This document shows, one piece after another, positions 43,319 through 50,466 of a stretch of 64,000 nt of DNA. This DNA is from Candidatus Heimdallarchaeota archaeon. Its GTDB lineage: Archaea; Asgardarchaeota; Heimdallarchaeia; Heimdallarchaeales; Heimdallarchaeaceae. Below the pieces are notes generated by a model. That model had not been told where the DNA came from and ran no database searches. It saw only the letters and a program-made list of their open reading frames with translations. The number at the start of each line of letters is the position of its first letter. The stretch's first letter is position 1. Both the position numbers and the translations under genes were made by a program. The stretch is taken from positions 1 through 64,000 of the forward strand of contig JAEOTE010000025.1 of the NCBI GenBank assembly GCA_016839945.1. The letters are read 5' to 3'.

Positions 43319-43323
43319 ACTCA

Positions 43324-43938
43324 TCACCTCATCTTCCTAGCCAATTCGGCTATTTTATCATAAAGAGTTTCAATTCCATCGCCTTGAATTGCAGAAACAG
43401 GTACAACAGGATATTCGCAGAAAGCATCTCTAACTAGTCTAACATCAGCTTCAGGTAAGTCAATTTTGTTTGGAACTATGATAAATGGTTTGCTTTGATG
43501 CTCTAAATTTCCTAAAATTGTGAAATTTACTTGATCAAATGGAGTTCTAGTTGCATCAACAATAACAAGAGCTACATCAACATTTTCAAGATATTTTATT
43601 GCTTCTACAATACCTCTTGTAGCTTCTTTCGCTCTTTCCATTGCTTCGCTAGCAGAAAGTCCATGTCTCATAAAATCCTTTGGATTGACAGAACTAGCAA
43701 TACCTGGCATATCTATTAGAGTTAAATCTAATTTTGTGCCATTAGCTGCGAAATTCACTTTTTCTAATTTCTGTATTGAACGCGTTTCATGAGGAATTTC
43801 ACTAACTACACCAACTTCTTGGTCTGCCCAATCTTTTCCCATTTTGTTTGCTAATGTTGTTTTTCCAGCATTAACTTCGCCATAGAATCCTAAGTTTACT
43901 GATTTTGGCTTTGATTTTAGCCATAATCTCCATGACAA
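43324..43938 (-). CDS. arvA: ArvA-like Era-related small GTPase
   Basis: 204 residues starting at TTG. AGGTGA (43944-43949) lies 5 nt upstream and supports the TTG. G1 is GFYGEVNAGKTTLAN, G2 has T in HETRSIQ, G3 is DMPG, G4 is NKID and G5 is VSAI. It belongs to the Era/Obg-like TRAFAC class. The family with DUF2073 next door is ArvA (OapA), whose haloarchaeal member controls extracellular vesicle formation. The third partner, ArvC, is encoded about 5 kb away at 49122. Confidence 0.88.
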   Translation of the reverse strand: MSWRLWLKSKPKSVNLGFYGEVNAGKTTLANKMGKDWADQEVGVVSEIPHETRSIQKLEKVNFAANGTKLDLTLIDMPGIASSVNPKDFMRHGLSASEAMERAKEATRGIVEAIKYLENVDVALVIVDATRTPFDQVNFTILGNLEHQSKPFIIVPNKIDLPEADVRLVRDAFCEYPVVPVSAIQGDGIETLYDKIAELARKMR

Positions 43939-44040
43939 TTAATTCACCTAAGCATTCATAATCTGAAGTTAACATAAAACGAAATAATATTGACATCACA
44001 CTCGGGTATTACTAACTTAAGGAGTAGTTTAGATATTAAC

Positions 44041-44062
44041 AATTTTGTTTTCCAACAAAATT
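44041..44062 (+). repeat. perfect 9-bp inverted repeat upstream of sulfotransferase
   Basis: AATTTTGTT (44041-44049), loop TTCC, AACAAAATT (44054-44062), about 47 nt upstream of the GTG start. It could be an operator or a promoter-proximal hairpin in the 170-bp divergent region shared with arvA. Confidence 0.5.
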
Positions 44063-44108
44063 TATTAACATCCTAAAAAACAGCATACAGTATTCCAGTA
44101 ATAAGGAA

Positions 44109-45203
44109 GTGTTAGAAATCTTCTTGATGGGTTCAAGCTTAGTTGTATGGCTAAAACTATTGTGGAAAAGTAAATTTAATGTAGATTTTATTTACATCCC
44201 TAGAGTTATTGCAATTACATTAGTGGTTTCTATCTTTTATCCTTTAGTTTTATATGAAAAGATTAGGTTCAATAAAAGAATAAAGATGACAGAAATTAAT
44301 GAAAATCCAATTTTCATTGTTGGTCATTGGAGAACCGGAACTACTCATCTACAGAACTTAATGTTAGAAGATAATCGTTTTGGTTATTTGAATTTGGTTG
44401 AAGCTACATTCCCTAATTTAATTCTTGGGAGTTACAAACTAATATACACTTTAATGAAACCACTCATACCTGAAAAAAGACCAATGGATAACATGATGAT
44501 GTCTCCTGAAACTCCTCAGGAGCATGAATTCGTATTAACAAATTTCTGCTTACTATCTCCATTGACAGCATTGTTCTTTCCTTCAAATAGAATCAAATAT
44601 ATGCAATATGGTTCTTTTGAGGAAGCAACTGAGAAAGAAAGAGAAATTTGGAAAAAGAATTTTTTGTATTTCTGCAAAAAATTAACTTTATTGAAAGAAG
44701 GAAAAAGATTGTTACTAAAAAACCCACTAGATACCTTTAGGATAAAGCTGATTTTAGAACTATTTCCGAATGCTAAATTCATAAATATCTATCGAGATCC
44801 TTACAAAGTTTTTTTCTCCACAGTAAAGCTTCATAAAACAAACACTTCTCTTTTTTGGTTGCAGAAACCTGATTATGAACTAGATGAATTCGTTTTTGAT
44901 ATGTATAAAAAAATGTATAGACAGTTTTACAAAGATATTGAAACTATATCCAAAGAAAATATTATCGAAATTAAATATGAAATTCTTATTGATAATCCTC
45001 TGAATGAACTAGAAAAAATATATGAGTTTCTCGAATTAGGAAACTTTGAATCAATTAAACCTCTAATTGTTGAATATCTTGATTCTCTATCTGATTATGA
45101 AGTTGGAAAGTATAATATCTCAAAAAGAGATTTCCAACGAATTTATTCAAATTGGTATGAAACTATTGATCGATGGGGTTACAAAAAAATCACTTCAGAG
45201 TAA
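44109..45203 (+). CDS. sulfotransferase family protein
   Basis: 364 residues starting at GTG (AAGGAA just upstream); an ATG at 44127 is possible. The N-terminal 60 residues include one or two hydrophobic segments, suggesting membrane attachment. The PAPS 5'-phosphosulfate loop is FIVGHWRTGTTHLQNLML and the 3'-phosphate loop NIYRDPYKVFFSTVK. It transfers sulfate from PAPS to an acceptor such as a glycan or lipid, plausible for surface decoration. PAPS synthesis genes are not in the window. Confidence 0.87.
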   Translation: MLEIFLMGSSLVVWLKLLWKSKFNVDFIYIPRVIAITLVVSIFYPLVLYEKIRFNKRIKMTEINENPIFIVGHWRTGTTHLQNLMLEDNRFGYLNLVEATFPNLILGSYKLIYTLMKPLIPEKRPMDNMMMSPETPQEHEFVLTNFCLLSPLTALFFPSNRIKYMQYGSFEEATEKEREIWKKNFLYFCKKLTLLKEGKRLLLKNPLDTFRIKLILELFPNAKFINIYRDPYKVFFSTVKLHKTNTSLFWLQKPDYELDEFVFDMYKKMYRQFYKDIETISKENIIEIKYEILIDNPLNELEKIYEFLELGNFESIKPLIVEYLDSLSDYEVGKYNISKRDFQRIYSNWYETIDRWGYKKITSE

Positions 45204-45233
45204 ATTTCATGTAATCCTTATGTTGTTCAAAAG

Positions 45234-46373
45234 TTATAAACAAACGATTTCTTTTGGAGTATTTGACAATCTTATCGAACCTTCTTTAGTAACTATACAA
45301 TCATCTTCTAATCTAACTCCAAATTTGCTCTCAAAGTATAATCCTGGTTCTACAGTTATTATGGAATTTTCGAGTAAAGGTTTTGAAGGCCTTGTTGGAG
45401 TTCCTCTGTAAATCCCATATCCAATATCATGGGTTTCAATTCCTAAAGCATGTCCTGTTGAATGTAAATAATATATCTCTGGATCATATCCATATTCTTC
45501 GAATTTCTTTCTAACAGCAATTTCCACTTCTTCTCCTAATACTCCAGCTTTAATTTTTGAATAAGCTGCTTCTTTTGCTTGGTCTACAGCTTCATATGCT
45601 CTCAACACTTCTTCGGAGGGATTTTTACCTATCCAATATGTATGTGTAATATCTGATTGGGATAAATTATATGAAACACCATAATCAATCAATAGTACTT
45701 GATTGTTTTCAATTTTCTTTTCACTTGCTTTATGATGAGGAATTGCTGCATTGGCACCAGAAGCTACAATTGCTTCAAAAGCAACACCTCCCCTTTTATT
45801 ACACTCAAATTCTACTAAAGCAGCTAGCTCTTTTTCTGTCATACCAGGTTTGATGATGGGTTCAATAATTTCTTCCATCAGCTCTTCAGCTAGTCTAGCA
45901 GCTATCTTATGATTTTCTATTTCTTTCTTAGTTTTATTTGCCCTTATTTCAAAAATGATGTCTTTTGCTGGAATATATTGTATCTCTTTATTGAGATTAG
46001 TTAATGCTTTGAATGTACCAGCTGATATGATGTCGAAGTTAAGATGTTTAAATGATTCTTCCACGAAGTTTAAAGCTATTTTAGATCCTTTTGGAACGGC
46101 CATCATCTCATCTTCCATTAGTTTCACTAATTCTTCACTTTTTTTGTACTTCTTTACTTCAAATGTTTCATTGTCAACCATCATAGCTTCCATTTGTGAA
46201 GTAATCACAATTGGTTTGCCTTCTTTATGAATCAGAATGAAGGTGGAACTTGCAAACCACTTTTCTAATAGATATTTTAGGTGGATATCATAAGAGTGAT
46301 GACAAAAAACTATCCACCCATCTACATTATGTTTTTTTAATATGTTTTGAATTCTTTTGATTTTTTCACTCAT
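45234..46373 (-). CDS. M24 family metallopeptidase (Xaa-Pro dipeptidase-like)
   Basis: 379 residues from the ATG at 46373 (a GTG at 46382 is an alternative). An N-terminal creatinase-like domain (about 1-125) is followed by a pita-bread domain with the metal ligands: Asp in VLLIDYG and QSDITHTYWIG, His in LHSTGHALGIETHD, Glu in ITVEPGLYF and GVRLEDD. It probably removes an N-terminal residue before proline. It overlaps the end of cofC by 8 bp, so translation may be coupled, though a link to F420 is not obvious. Confidence 0.9.
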   Translation of the reverse strand: MSEKIKRIQNILKKHNVDGWIVFCHHSYDIHLKYLLEKWFASSTFILIHKEGKPIVITSQMEAMMVDNETFEVKKYKKSEELVKLMEDEMMAVPKGSKIALNFVEESFKHLNFDIISAGTFKALTNLNKEIQYIPAKDIIFEIRANKTKKEIENHKIAARLAEELMEEIIEPIIKPGMTEKELAALVEFECNKRGGVAFEAIVASGANAAIPHHKASEKKIENNQVLLIDYGVSYNLSQSDITHTYWIGKNPSEEVLRAYEAVDQAKEAAYSKIKAGVLGEEVEIAVRKKFEEYGYDPEIYYLHSTGHALGIETHDIGYGIYRGTPTRPSKPLLENSIITVEPGLYFESKFGVRLEDDCIVTKEGSIRLSNTPKEIVCL

Positions 46374-46986
46374 ATAAACCACAAGTTCTTAATATCTTTT
46401 TTAACCAATCAGGTATAAAGTTTAATTCCGATAATTCTATTAAATCTTTAAATGTGTCTATATCATTATAGACGTTTTCATGCATTAGAAGTTTAAAATC
46501 TCTTCCCTCTTTTTTGAAAACATCTTTGAATTTTAGTGATGAATTTATTCCAAACAAAAATGGAAATTTGTCATTTCTATTAAAACACAAAATACTTGTT
46601 CCATTATCCAGTGTTGGTGCTAAAATAATCTTCCTTTCCAATTCATGTAGTTTAATTATTTTTGCTAAAGTTTCAGTATTTATTAAAGGAAGATCTGCCA
46701 TTATTATTACGACTATTTCCTCATCTATTTCATGCAAAGCTTCTTCTATAGCTATATTCAGATCATTGCTCTGATCTTGTATAATTATGGACTTTTCTGC
46801 AAAATCAATATCTCCTTTAGTTAAGAGATAAATGCTCTTTTCTATCTCTAAATCTGATACTTCTTTTAGAACATGTTTTATTGATTCATTAAGTAAGGAG
46901 TCCACCAATTTATCATCTAAATCGAGTCGAAGTCTACTCTTGTCGTTTTTAGTTCCTCTAAATGGAATTAGGATTCCTATTTTCAT
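46366..46986 (-). CDS. cofC: CofC, 2-phospholactate guanylyltransferase
   Basis: 206 residues from the ATG at 46986 (earlier in-frame starts at 46992 and 46995). The nucleotidyltransferase fold begins MKIGILIPFRGTKNDKSRL, with the catalytic Asp in IIMADLPLINTET, and later APTLDNGTSILCF. CofC activates 2-phospholactate or phosphoenolpyruvate with GTP to give the LPPG-type donor for F420 synthesis. It lies 32 bp downstream of cofD, same strand. Confidence 0.9.
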   Translation of the reverse strand: MKIGILIPFRGTKNDKSRLRLDLDDKLVDSLLNESIKHVLKEVSDLEIEKSIYLLTKGDIDFAEKSIIIQDQSNDLNIAIEEALHEIDEEIVVIIMADLPLINTETLAKIIKLHELERKIILAPTLDNGTSILCFNRNDKFPFLFGINSSLKFKDVFKKEGRDFKLLMHENVYNDIDTFKDLIELSELNFIPDWLKKILRTCGLYE

Positions 46987-47017
46987 GTGCATCAATTCTT
47001 TTATTTTAGATATAAAC

Positions 47018-47971
47018 TTAGGATTTAGAGTTCATTGCATCATTTAATCCCTTATCTAGAACTGTTCTGGCTAAATTTTCTGCAATTTTAACATCTTTAA
47101 AAAGAATGTCCTCTACTATAACGTTCATATTGGTTTCTTCTTTTATTGTTTCTTGTAAGTTCTTATCTGATACATCAATAACAATGGTTTTGCATAATTT
47201 TTCGTAAATTCTAGCTATCTCTATTGAGGAAGTTTCTAAATTTTCTATTGTCATAAGTTTACTTGTAGGACCGCTAATGGGTTTGCTTCCTATAATAGGA
47301 CTAATAACCCAACACTTTTCTCTGTTCTTCTCCATCCATCTCCTTATTTCCCTTAGTTCAAGTATTGGCTTTATACTAGTTATAGGATTGCTAGGTCCTA
47401 CAATAACTAATTTAGATTTTTCCAGAGTTTGAATTATCTCTGCTGGAATTTTAGCTGATTCAATCCCTTTAAAATACACTTTTTTGATTGCTATCTCTCC
47501 CCTATGTTTTACCCAAAATTCTTGGAAATGAATATCCTCATCATTAGTGGTTATTATCCTTGTTTCAATATGACTATTAGTACTTGGTAAAATAGTGGCT
47601 CTGATTCCTAGCTTCTTTGAAATCTCTCGAATTATCTCACATTGATTATATCCTTCCCCCATTTTTTTTGTTCTAAAAAGATGTAATCCTAAATCCTTAT
47701 CACCTAAATTAAACCAAGTATTTTTCTCAAATTTTCTTAAGAACTCTATTGTATGAAAACTATCTTCTTTAATTCCCCAATGTTTATCCTCATCCAAGAA
47801 TCCACTAAAAAGGTAAATTAAAGTATCAATATCTGGAGAAATATAAAGACCATACATCCAAATATCATCTGCAGAATTTGCAATTACAGCAATATCACTA
47901 TCATCTATTATCTTTCGAAAACCTTGAATTAGTTTTGGGGTTCCAGTTCCTCCTGAAAGGAAAGTAATCAT
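47018..47971 (-). CDS. cofD: CofD, LPPG:Fo 2-phospholactate transferase
   Basis: 317 residues. The N-terminal LSGGTGTPKLIQGF glycine-rich loop, NSADDIWMYGLYISPDIDTLIY, the LGDKDLGLHLFRT segment and VIVGPSNPITSIKPIL are conserved in CofD. It transfers the phospholactyl (or phosphoenolpyruvyl) group to Fo, giving F420-0. With cofC it forms an operon; Fo synthase (CofGH) and CofE are not in the window. An F420 user (Ddn-like) is at 12146. Confidence 0.93.
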   Translation of the reverse strand: MITFLSGGTGTPKLIQGFRKIIDDSDIAVIANSADDIWMYGLYISPDIDTLIYLFSGFLDEDKHWGIKEDSFHTIEFLRKFEKNTWFNLGDKDLGLHLFRTKKMGEGYNQCEIIREISKKLGIRATILPSTNSHIETRIITTNDEDIHFQEFWVKHRGEIAIKKVYFKGIESAKIPAEIIQTLEKSKLVIVGPSNPITSIKPILELREIRRWMEKNREKCWVISPIIGSKPISGPTSKLMTIENLETSSIEIARIYEKLCKTIVIDVSDKNLQETIKEETNMNVIVEDILFKDVKIAENLARTVLDKGLNDAMNSKS

Positions 47972-48012
47972 TAAGAAGCCAATAAATATTTGATTTAAAA
48001 TTGTATTGAAAC

Positions 48013-49059
48013 TTACTTCTTTGAAGAGGATTTCTTTGTTTTAGTAGATGATTTAGTCTTAGTTGTCGTTTTTGATTTTGGTTTTGTTTCAGTTTTCTTC
48101 TTTGCAGTTGTCTTAGGTTTGGTTGTAGTCTTGGGTTTTGGTTTGGTTGTAGTCTTAGGTTTTGGTTTTGCTACAGCTTTAGGTTTAGGTTTGGTTGTAG
48201 TCTTGGGTTTAGGTTTGGTTGTAGTCTTGGGTTTTGGTTTAGTTGTAGTCTTGGGTTTTGGTTTAGTTGTAGTCTTGGGTTTTGGTTTAGTTGTAGTCTT
48301 AGGTTTTGGTTTTGCTTCAGCTTTAGGTTTAGGTTTAGCTTCTACCTTGGTTTTTGGCTTAGCTTCTACTTTGGTTTTTGGCTTAACTTCTACCTTAGGT
48401 TTAGGTTTAGCTTCTACTTTGGTTTTTGGCTTTTTCACAACCTTCTTTTCTCTTTTAGGAACAATATCTGAAAGTCTAAGTCTGGAAGTTGATTTTATTA
48501 CTACACGATAATAAGATCCTGATTCTCCCATAAGTGGATTTCTTATAATTTTTATAACATCTCCAGGTTTTGCTTGTATCGCTTTAACAGCAGGATCTGT
48601 TTCCAATACTTTTGGAATTTGATGTTTTTCAATCTGATATTGTTTTAAGAAAGTATTAATCTCTCTGGAATTTAATCTCAAGTGCTGCGGTACATGTTCA
48701 TGATCAAAAATATTAAACAGAGGATTTGTACTGCTAATAATTTCAATTCCTAGCTTAACTGATTCTTTCTTTGCATAATGAGTCAAGGGAGCTTCTGCAA
48801 TTAATAATGCATTATCAATTTCATCTTCTTCTTGAAGTTTTCCTAAAATTCTGATTGTTTTTACTCCAATTTGGGGATTTTTAGGAAATCTTGCAATAAC
48901 ATTTGCTTTTCCACCATCTTCAACAGTCATTAGACCGTAGACATCAAGATAATCATCATCTTCTTTAGTCTTATCAATTTTAAAGCCTCGAAACTCAAGA
49001 ATTTCTTTGACTCCCTTAACAATTCTTTTTTCTTTAGCTTGTTGTTCTTTGGATACCAA
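48013..49059 (-). CDS. rpoH: RNA polymerase subunit H, Rpb5-like with N-terminal jaw domain and repetitive tail
   Basis: 348 residues. Residues 119-190 are the archaeal RpoH/Rpb5 C-terminal domain ([34 protein letters not shown]). Residues 10-118 resemble the N-terminal jaw domain of eukaryotic Rpb5: [16 protein letters not shown] and [17 protein letters not shown] correspond to FPEEPKVGIKTIKVY and ALIVVQQGMTPSAKQ of the human protein as I recall it. Ordinary archaeal RpoH has about 80 residues and lacks this. Residues 201-348 are a Lys/Pro/Thr-rich repetitive tail. Same direction as arvC, 62 bp downstream of it. Confidence 0.85.
   Translation of the reverse strand: MVSKEQQAKEKRIVKGVKEILEFRGFKIDKTKEDDDYLDVYGLMTVEDGGKANVIARFPKNPQIGVKTIRILGKLQEEDEIDNALLIAEAPLTHYAKKESVKLGIEIISSTNPLFNIFDHEHVPQHLRLNSREINTFLKQYQIEKHQIPKVLETDPAVKAIQAKPGDVIKIIRNPLMGESGSYYRVVIKSTSRLRLSDIVPKREKKVVKKPKTKVEAKPKPKVEVKPKTKVEAKPKTKVEAKPKPKAEAKPKPKTTTKPKPKTTTKPKPKTTTKPKPKTTTKPKPKTTTKPKPKAVAKPKPKTTTKPKPKTTTKPKTTAKKKTETKPKSKTTTKTKSSTKTKKSSSKK
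48108..48420 (-). repeat. 24-bp tandem repeats encoding KPKPKTTT units
   Basis: Near-identical 24-bp units encode the octad KPKPKTTT several times in a row inside the RpoH tail, with degenerate KPKTKVEA-type units on the N-terminal side. The near-identity of adjacent DNA units indicates recent expansion, unlike the codon-mixed Cys-Ala repeat at 8671. Confidence 0.85.
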
Positions 49060-49121
49060 GAGAGTTACCTCGCCATCCCTTTTTTTCTATGAATTTAAAA
49101 TTTTTTGACAAGTGAGAGCTT

Positions 49122-49487
49122 TCACTTTTCTTTTTCTTCTTCTTTTTTCGATTTTATTCGGATGTAGTAAGAACCGTCCTTATTTCTTGCAATGATTGGG
49201 TCATCATCATTAGATTCAACAATTAATTTATCAACGTCTACTTCAAAAACACCTTCTTTTGTCAAACGAATAGCTTCTAATCCCTCTTGAATGTCAGTAT
49301 CTTTTATTTCCCTATCTATAATAAGATCTAATTCGTGTTCTACCCTCTCATCACCTGAAGGTTCTCTGAATGTTTTAAATTTAAAAGATCCACAATATGG
49401 ACAACCATTAACAATTATTTCTGTGGATAATGCTAATTCTTTCTCGCAAATCGCACATATTGTTTTCTTTTTGGTTTGTTCTGACAT
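49122..49487 (-). CDS. arvC: ArvC-like zinc-ribbon protein
   Basis: 121 residues. A zinc ribbon of two CxxC pairs (CAIC at 11-14 and CPYC) is followed by acidic sequence and a C-terminal beta domain: EAIRLTKEGVFEVDVDKLI, then PIIARNKDGSYYIRIK. This order matches the OapC/ArvC family, encoded with ArvA and ArvB in euryarchaea. Here it sits about 5 kb from arvAB, beside the RNA polymerase subunit gene. Confidence 0.82.
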   Translation of the reverse strand: MSEQTKKKTICAICEKELALSTEIIVNGCPYCGSFKFKTFREPSGDERVEHELDLIIDREIKDTDIQEGLEAIRLTKEGVFEVDVDKLIVESNDDDPIIARNKDGSYYIRIKSKKEEEKEK

Positions 49488-49527
49488 TAAATATCACATT
49501 CTTCTCCATAATCTAATACACAAAGTT

Positions 49528-50382
49528 TTACTCCATTTTAATGCTTGAATTATATAGAAATTTTTCATTATATCCACAATTATTACATCCTTTTTCCTGA
49601 AGATCTTCAATCATTTTGTAATCCCCACCTTCACCAATATAATATATTTCGCCACATTCACACAAGTAAGGATAAGGAAGCACATTGCTTTCTCTATAAT
49701 ACAATGGACCAAAATAATGATCTGAAATTGTTTCCTTCGAATCTGGTTTAGCTTGTAGTATATATAAATCCGAACTTTTTCTGTCTAAAGGTGTCTTAAC
49801 ATCGTACTTATTAAAATTAGGGAGAACTTCTATTAACTCAAGTTTCATCTTATCTATCATTTTCTGAATTAACTCTTTTTTTTCTTCCTCAATATCAAAA
49901 GAGAAAAATATTTGAGCTTTATCATCTTTTTTTGCACATTGAACAGCTCTTGACAGACCTAGTTCTAATCCTTCTTTTGTCATGGATGGTTCAATGAAAA
50001 TATAATCAAACTGATTCTTCAATACGTTTATCATACGTATTCTGATGTCATGATTGATATATCGAATTGTACGTATTTTATGTTTAAATTTCATTTTAAA
50101 TACGATCTCAGGCACTCTCTTATCAATGTCTAGAACAGCTAAATCCTTTGGCTTTGACATTATTCCTATACTTAGTGCAGTAAGATCCATATCACCAAGT
50201 AAGATAACTCGTTTTCCATCATAATCTTCTGGATTAACAAGTAGAGATCTCTGTAAGCTTGTTTTTTCTGTTATATAATACTGATCGAGTTCCTGATTAG
50301 GCCCCCCCCTATAATTCTTTAGTATGCTATAAGCATCAGATATTTTTTGTTTAAGTTCTCCTTCTAAAGAATGGATTGTCAT
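49528..50382 (-). CDS. BpsA-like (DUF43) branched polyamine synthase homologue
   Basis: 284 residues. The order matches archaeal branched-chain polyamine synthase BpsA: a DQYYITEKTSLQRSLL entry helix, then ILLGDMDLTALSIGI, LAVLDIDKRVPEIV, and FIEPSMTKEGLELGLSRA. In BpsA the key motifs read GDDD and DPP-x-T, here GDMD and EPSMT, so aminopropyl transfer may be lost or altered. A C-terminal CECG...CNNC could bind zinc. Upstream lies a phased A-tract array. Confidence 0.72.
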   Translation of the reverse strand: MTIHSLEGELKQKISDAYSILKNYRGGPNQELDQYYITEKTSLQRSLLVNPEDYDGKRVILLGDMDLTALSIGIMSKPKDLAVLDIDKRVPEIVFKMKFKHKIRTIRYINHDIRIRMINVLKNQFDYIFIEPSMTKEGLELGLSRAVQCAKKDDKAQIFFSFDIEEEKKELIQKMIDKMKLELIEVLPNFNKYDVKTPLDRKSSDLYILQAKPDSKETISDHYFGPLYYRESNVLPYPYLCECGEIYYIGEGGDYKMIEDLQEKGCNNCGYNEKFLYNSSIKME

Positions 50383-50399
50383 TGCATGTTTCTGTACGT

Positions 50400-50460
50400 A
50401 CCAATTTAAAAAAATTTGCCACTTTTTGTTATTTTTTGTTATTTTTTGTTATTTTTTGCT
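50400..50460 (-). promoter_or_regulatory. TATA-like box and phased A-tracts upstream of the BpsA-like gene
   Basis: On the minus strand an AAATTTTTTTAAATTGG element (50402-50418) is placed for a start at 50382. Beyond it are four 10-bp units (50421-50460), each with a 5- to 6-bp A-tract. Tracts repeated every helical turn bend DNA, which would place curved DNA just upstream of the promoter. Confidence 0.55.
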
Positions 50461-50466
50461 ATTAGC

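Noticed and set aside
45067-45411. Plus-strand frame overlapping the sulfotransferase and M24 peptidase genes
   Set aside because: It overlaps two well-supported genes and has no recognisable domain.
48119-48511. Plus-strand frame of about 130 codons rich in Val/Leu/Gly
   Set aside because: It is the antisense of the 24-bp repeats in the RpoH tail; the low-complexity protein follows from the repeat.
50421-50460. Short tandem repeats that could suggest a CRISPR array
   Set aside because: The units are 10 bp with no spacers and no cas genes in the window.
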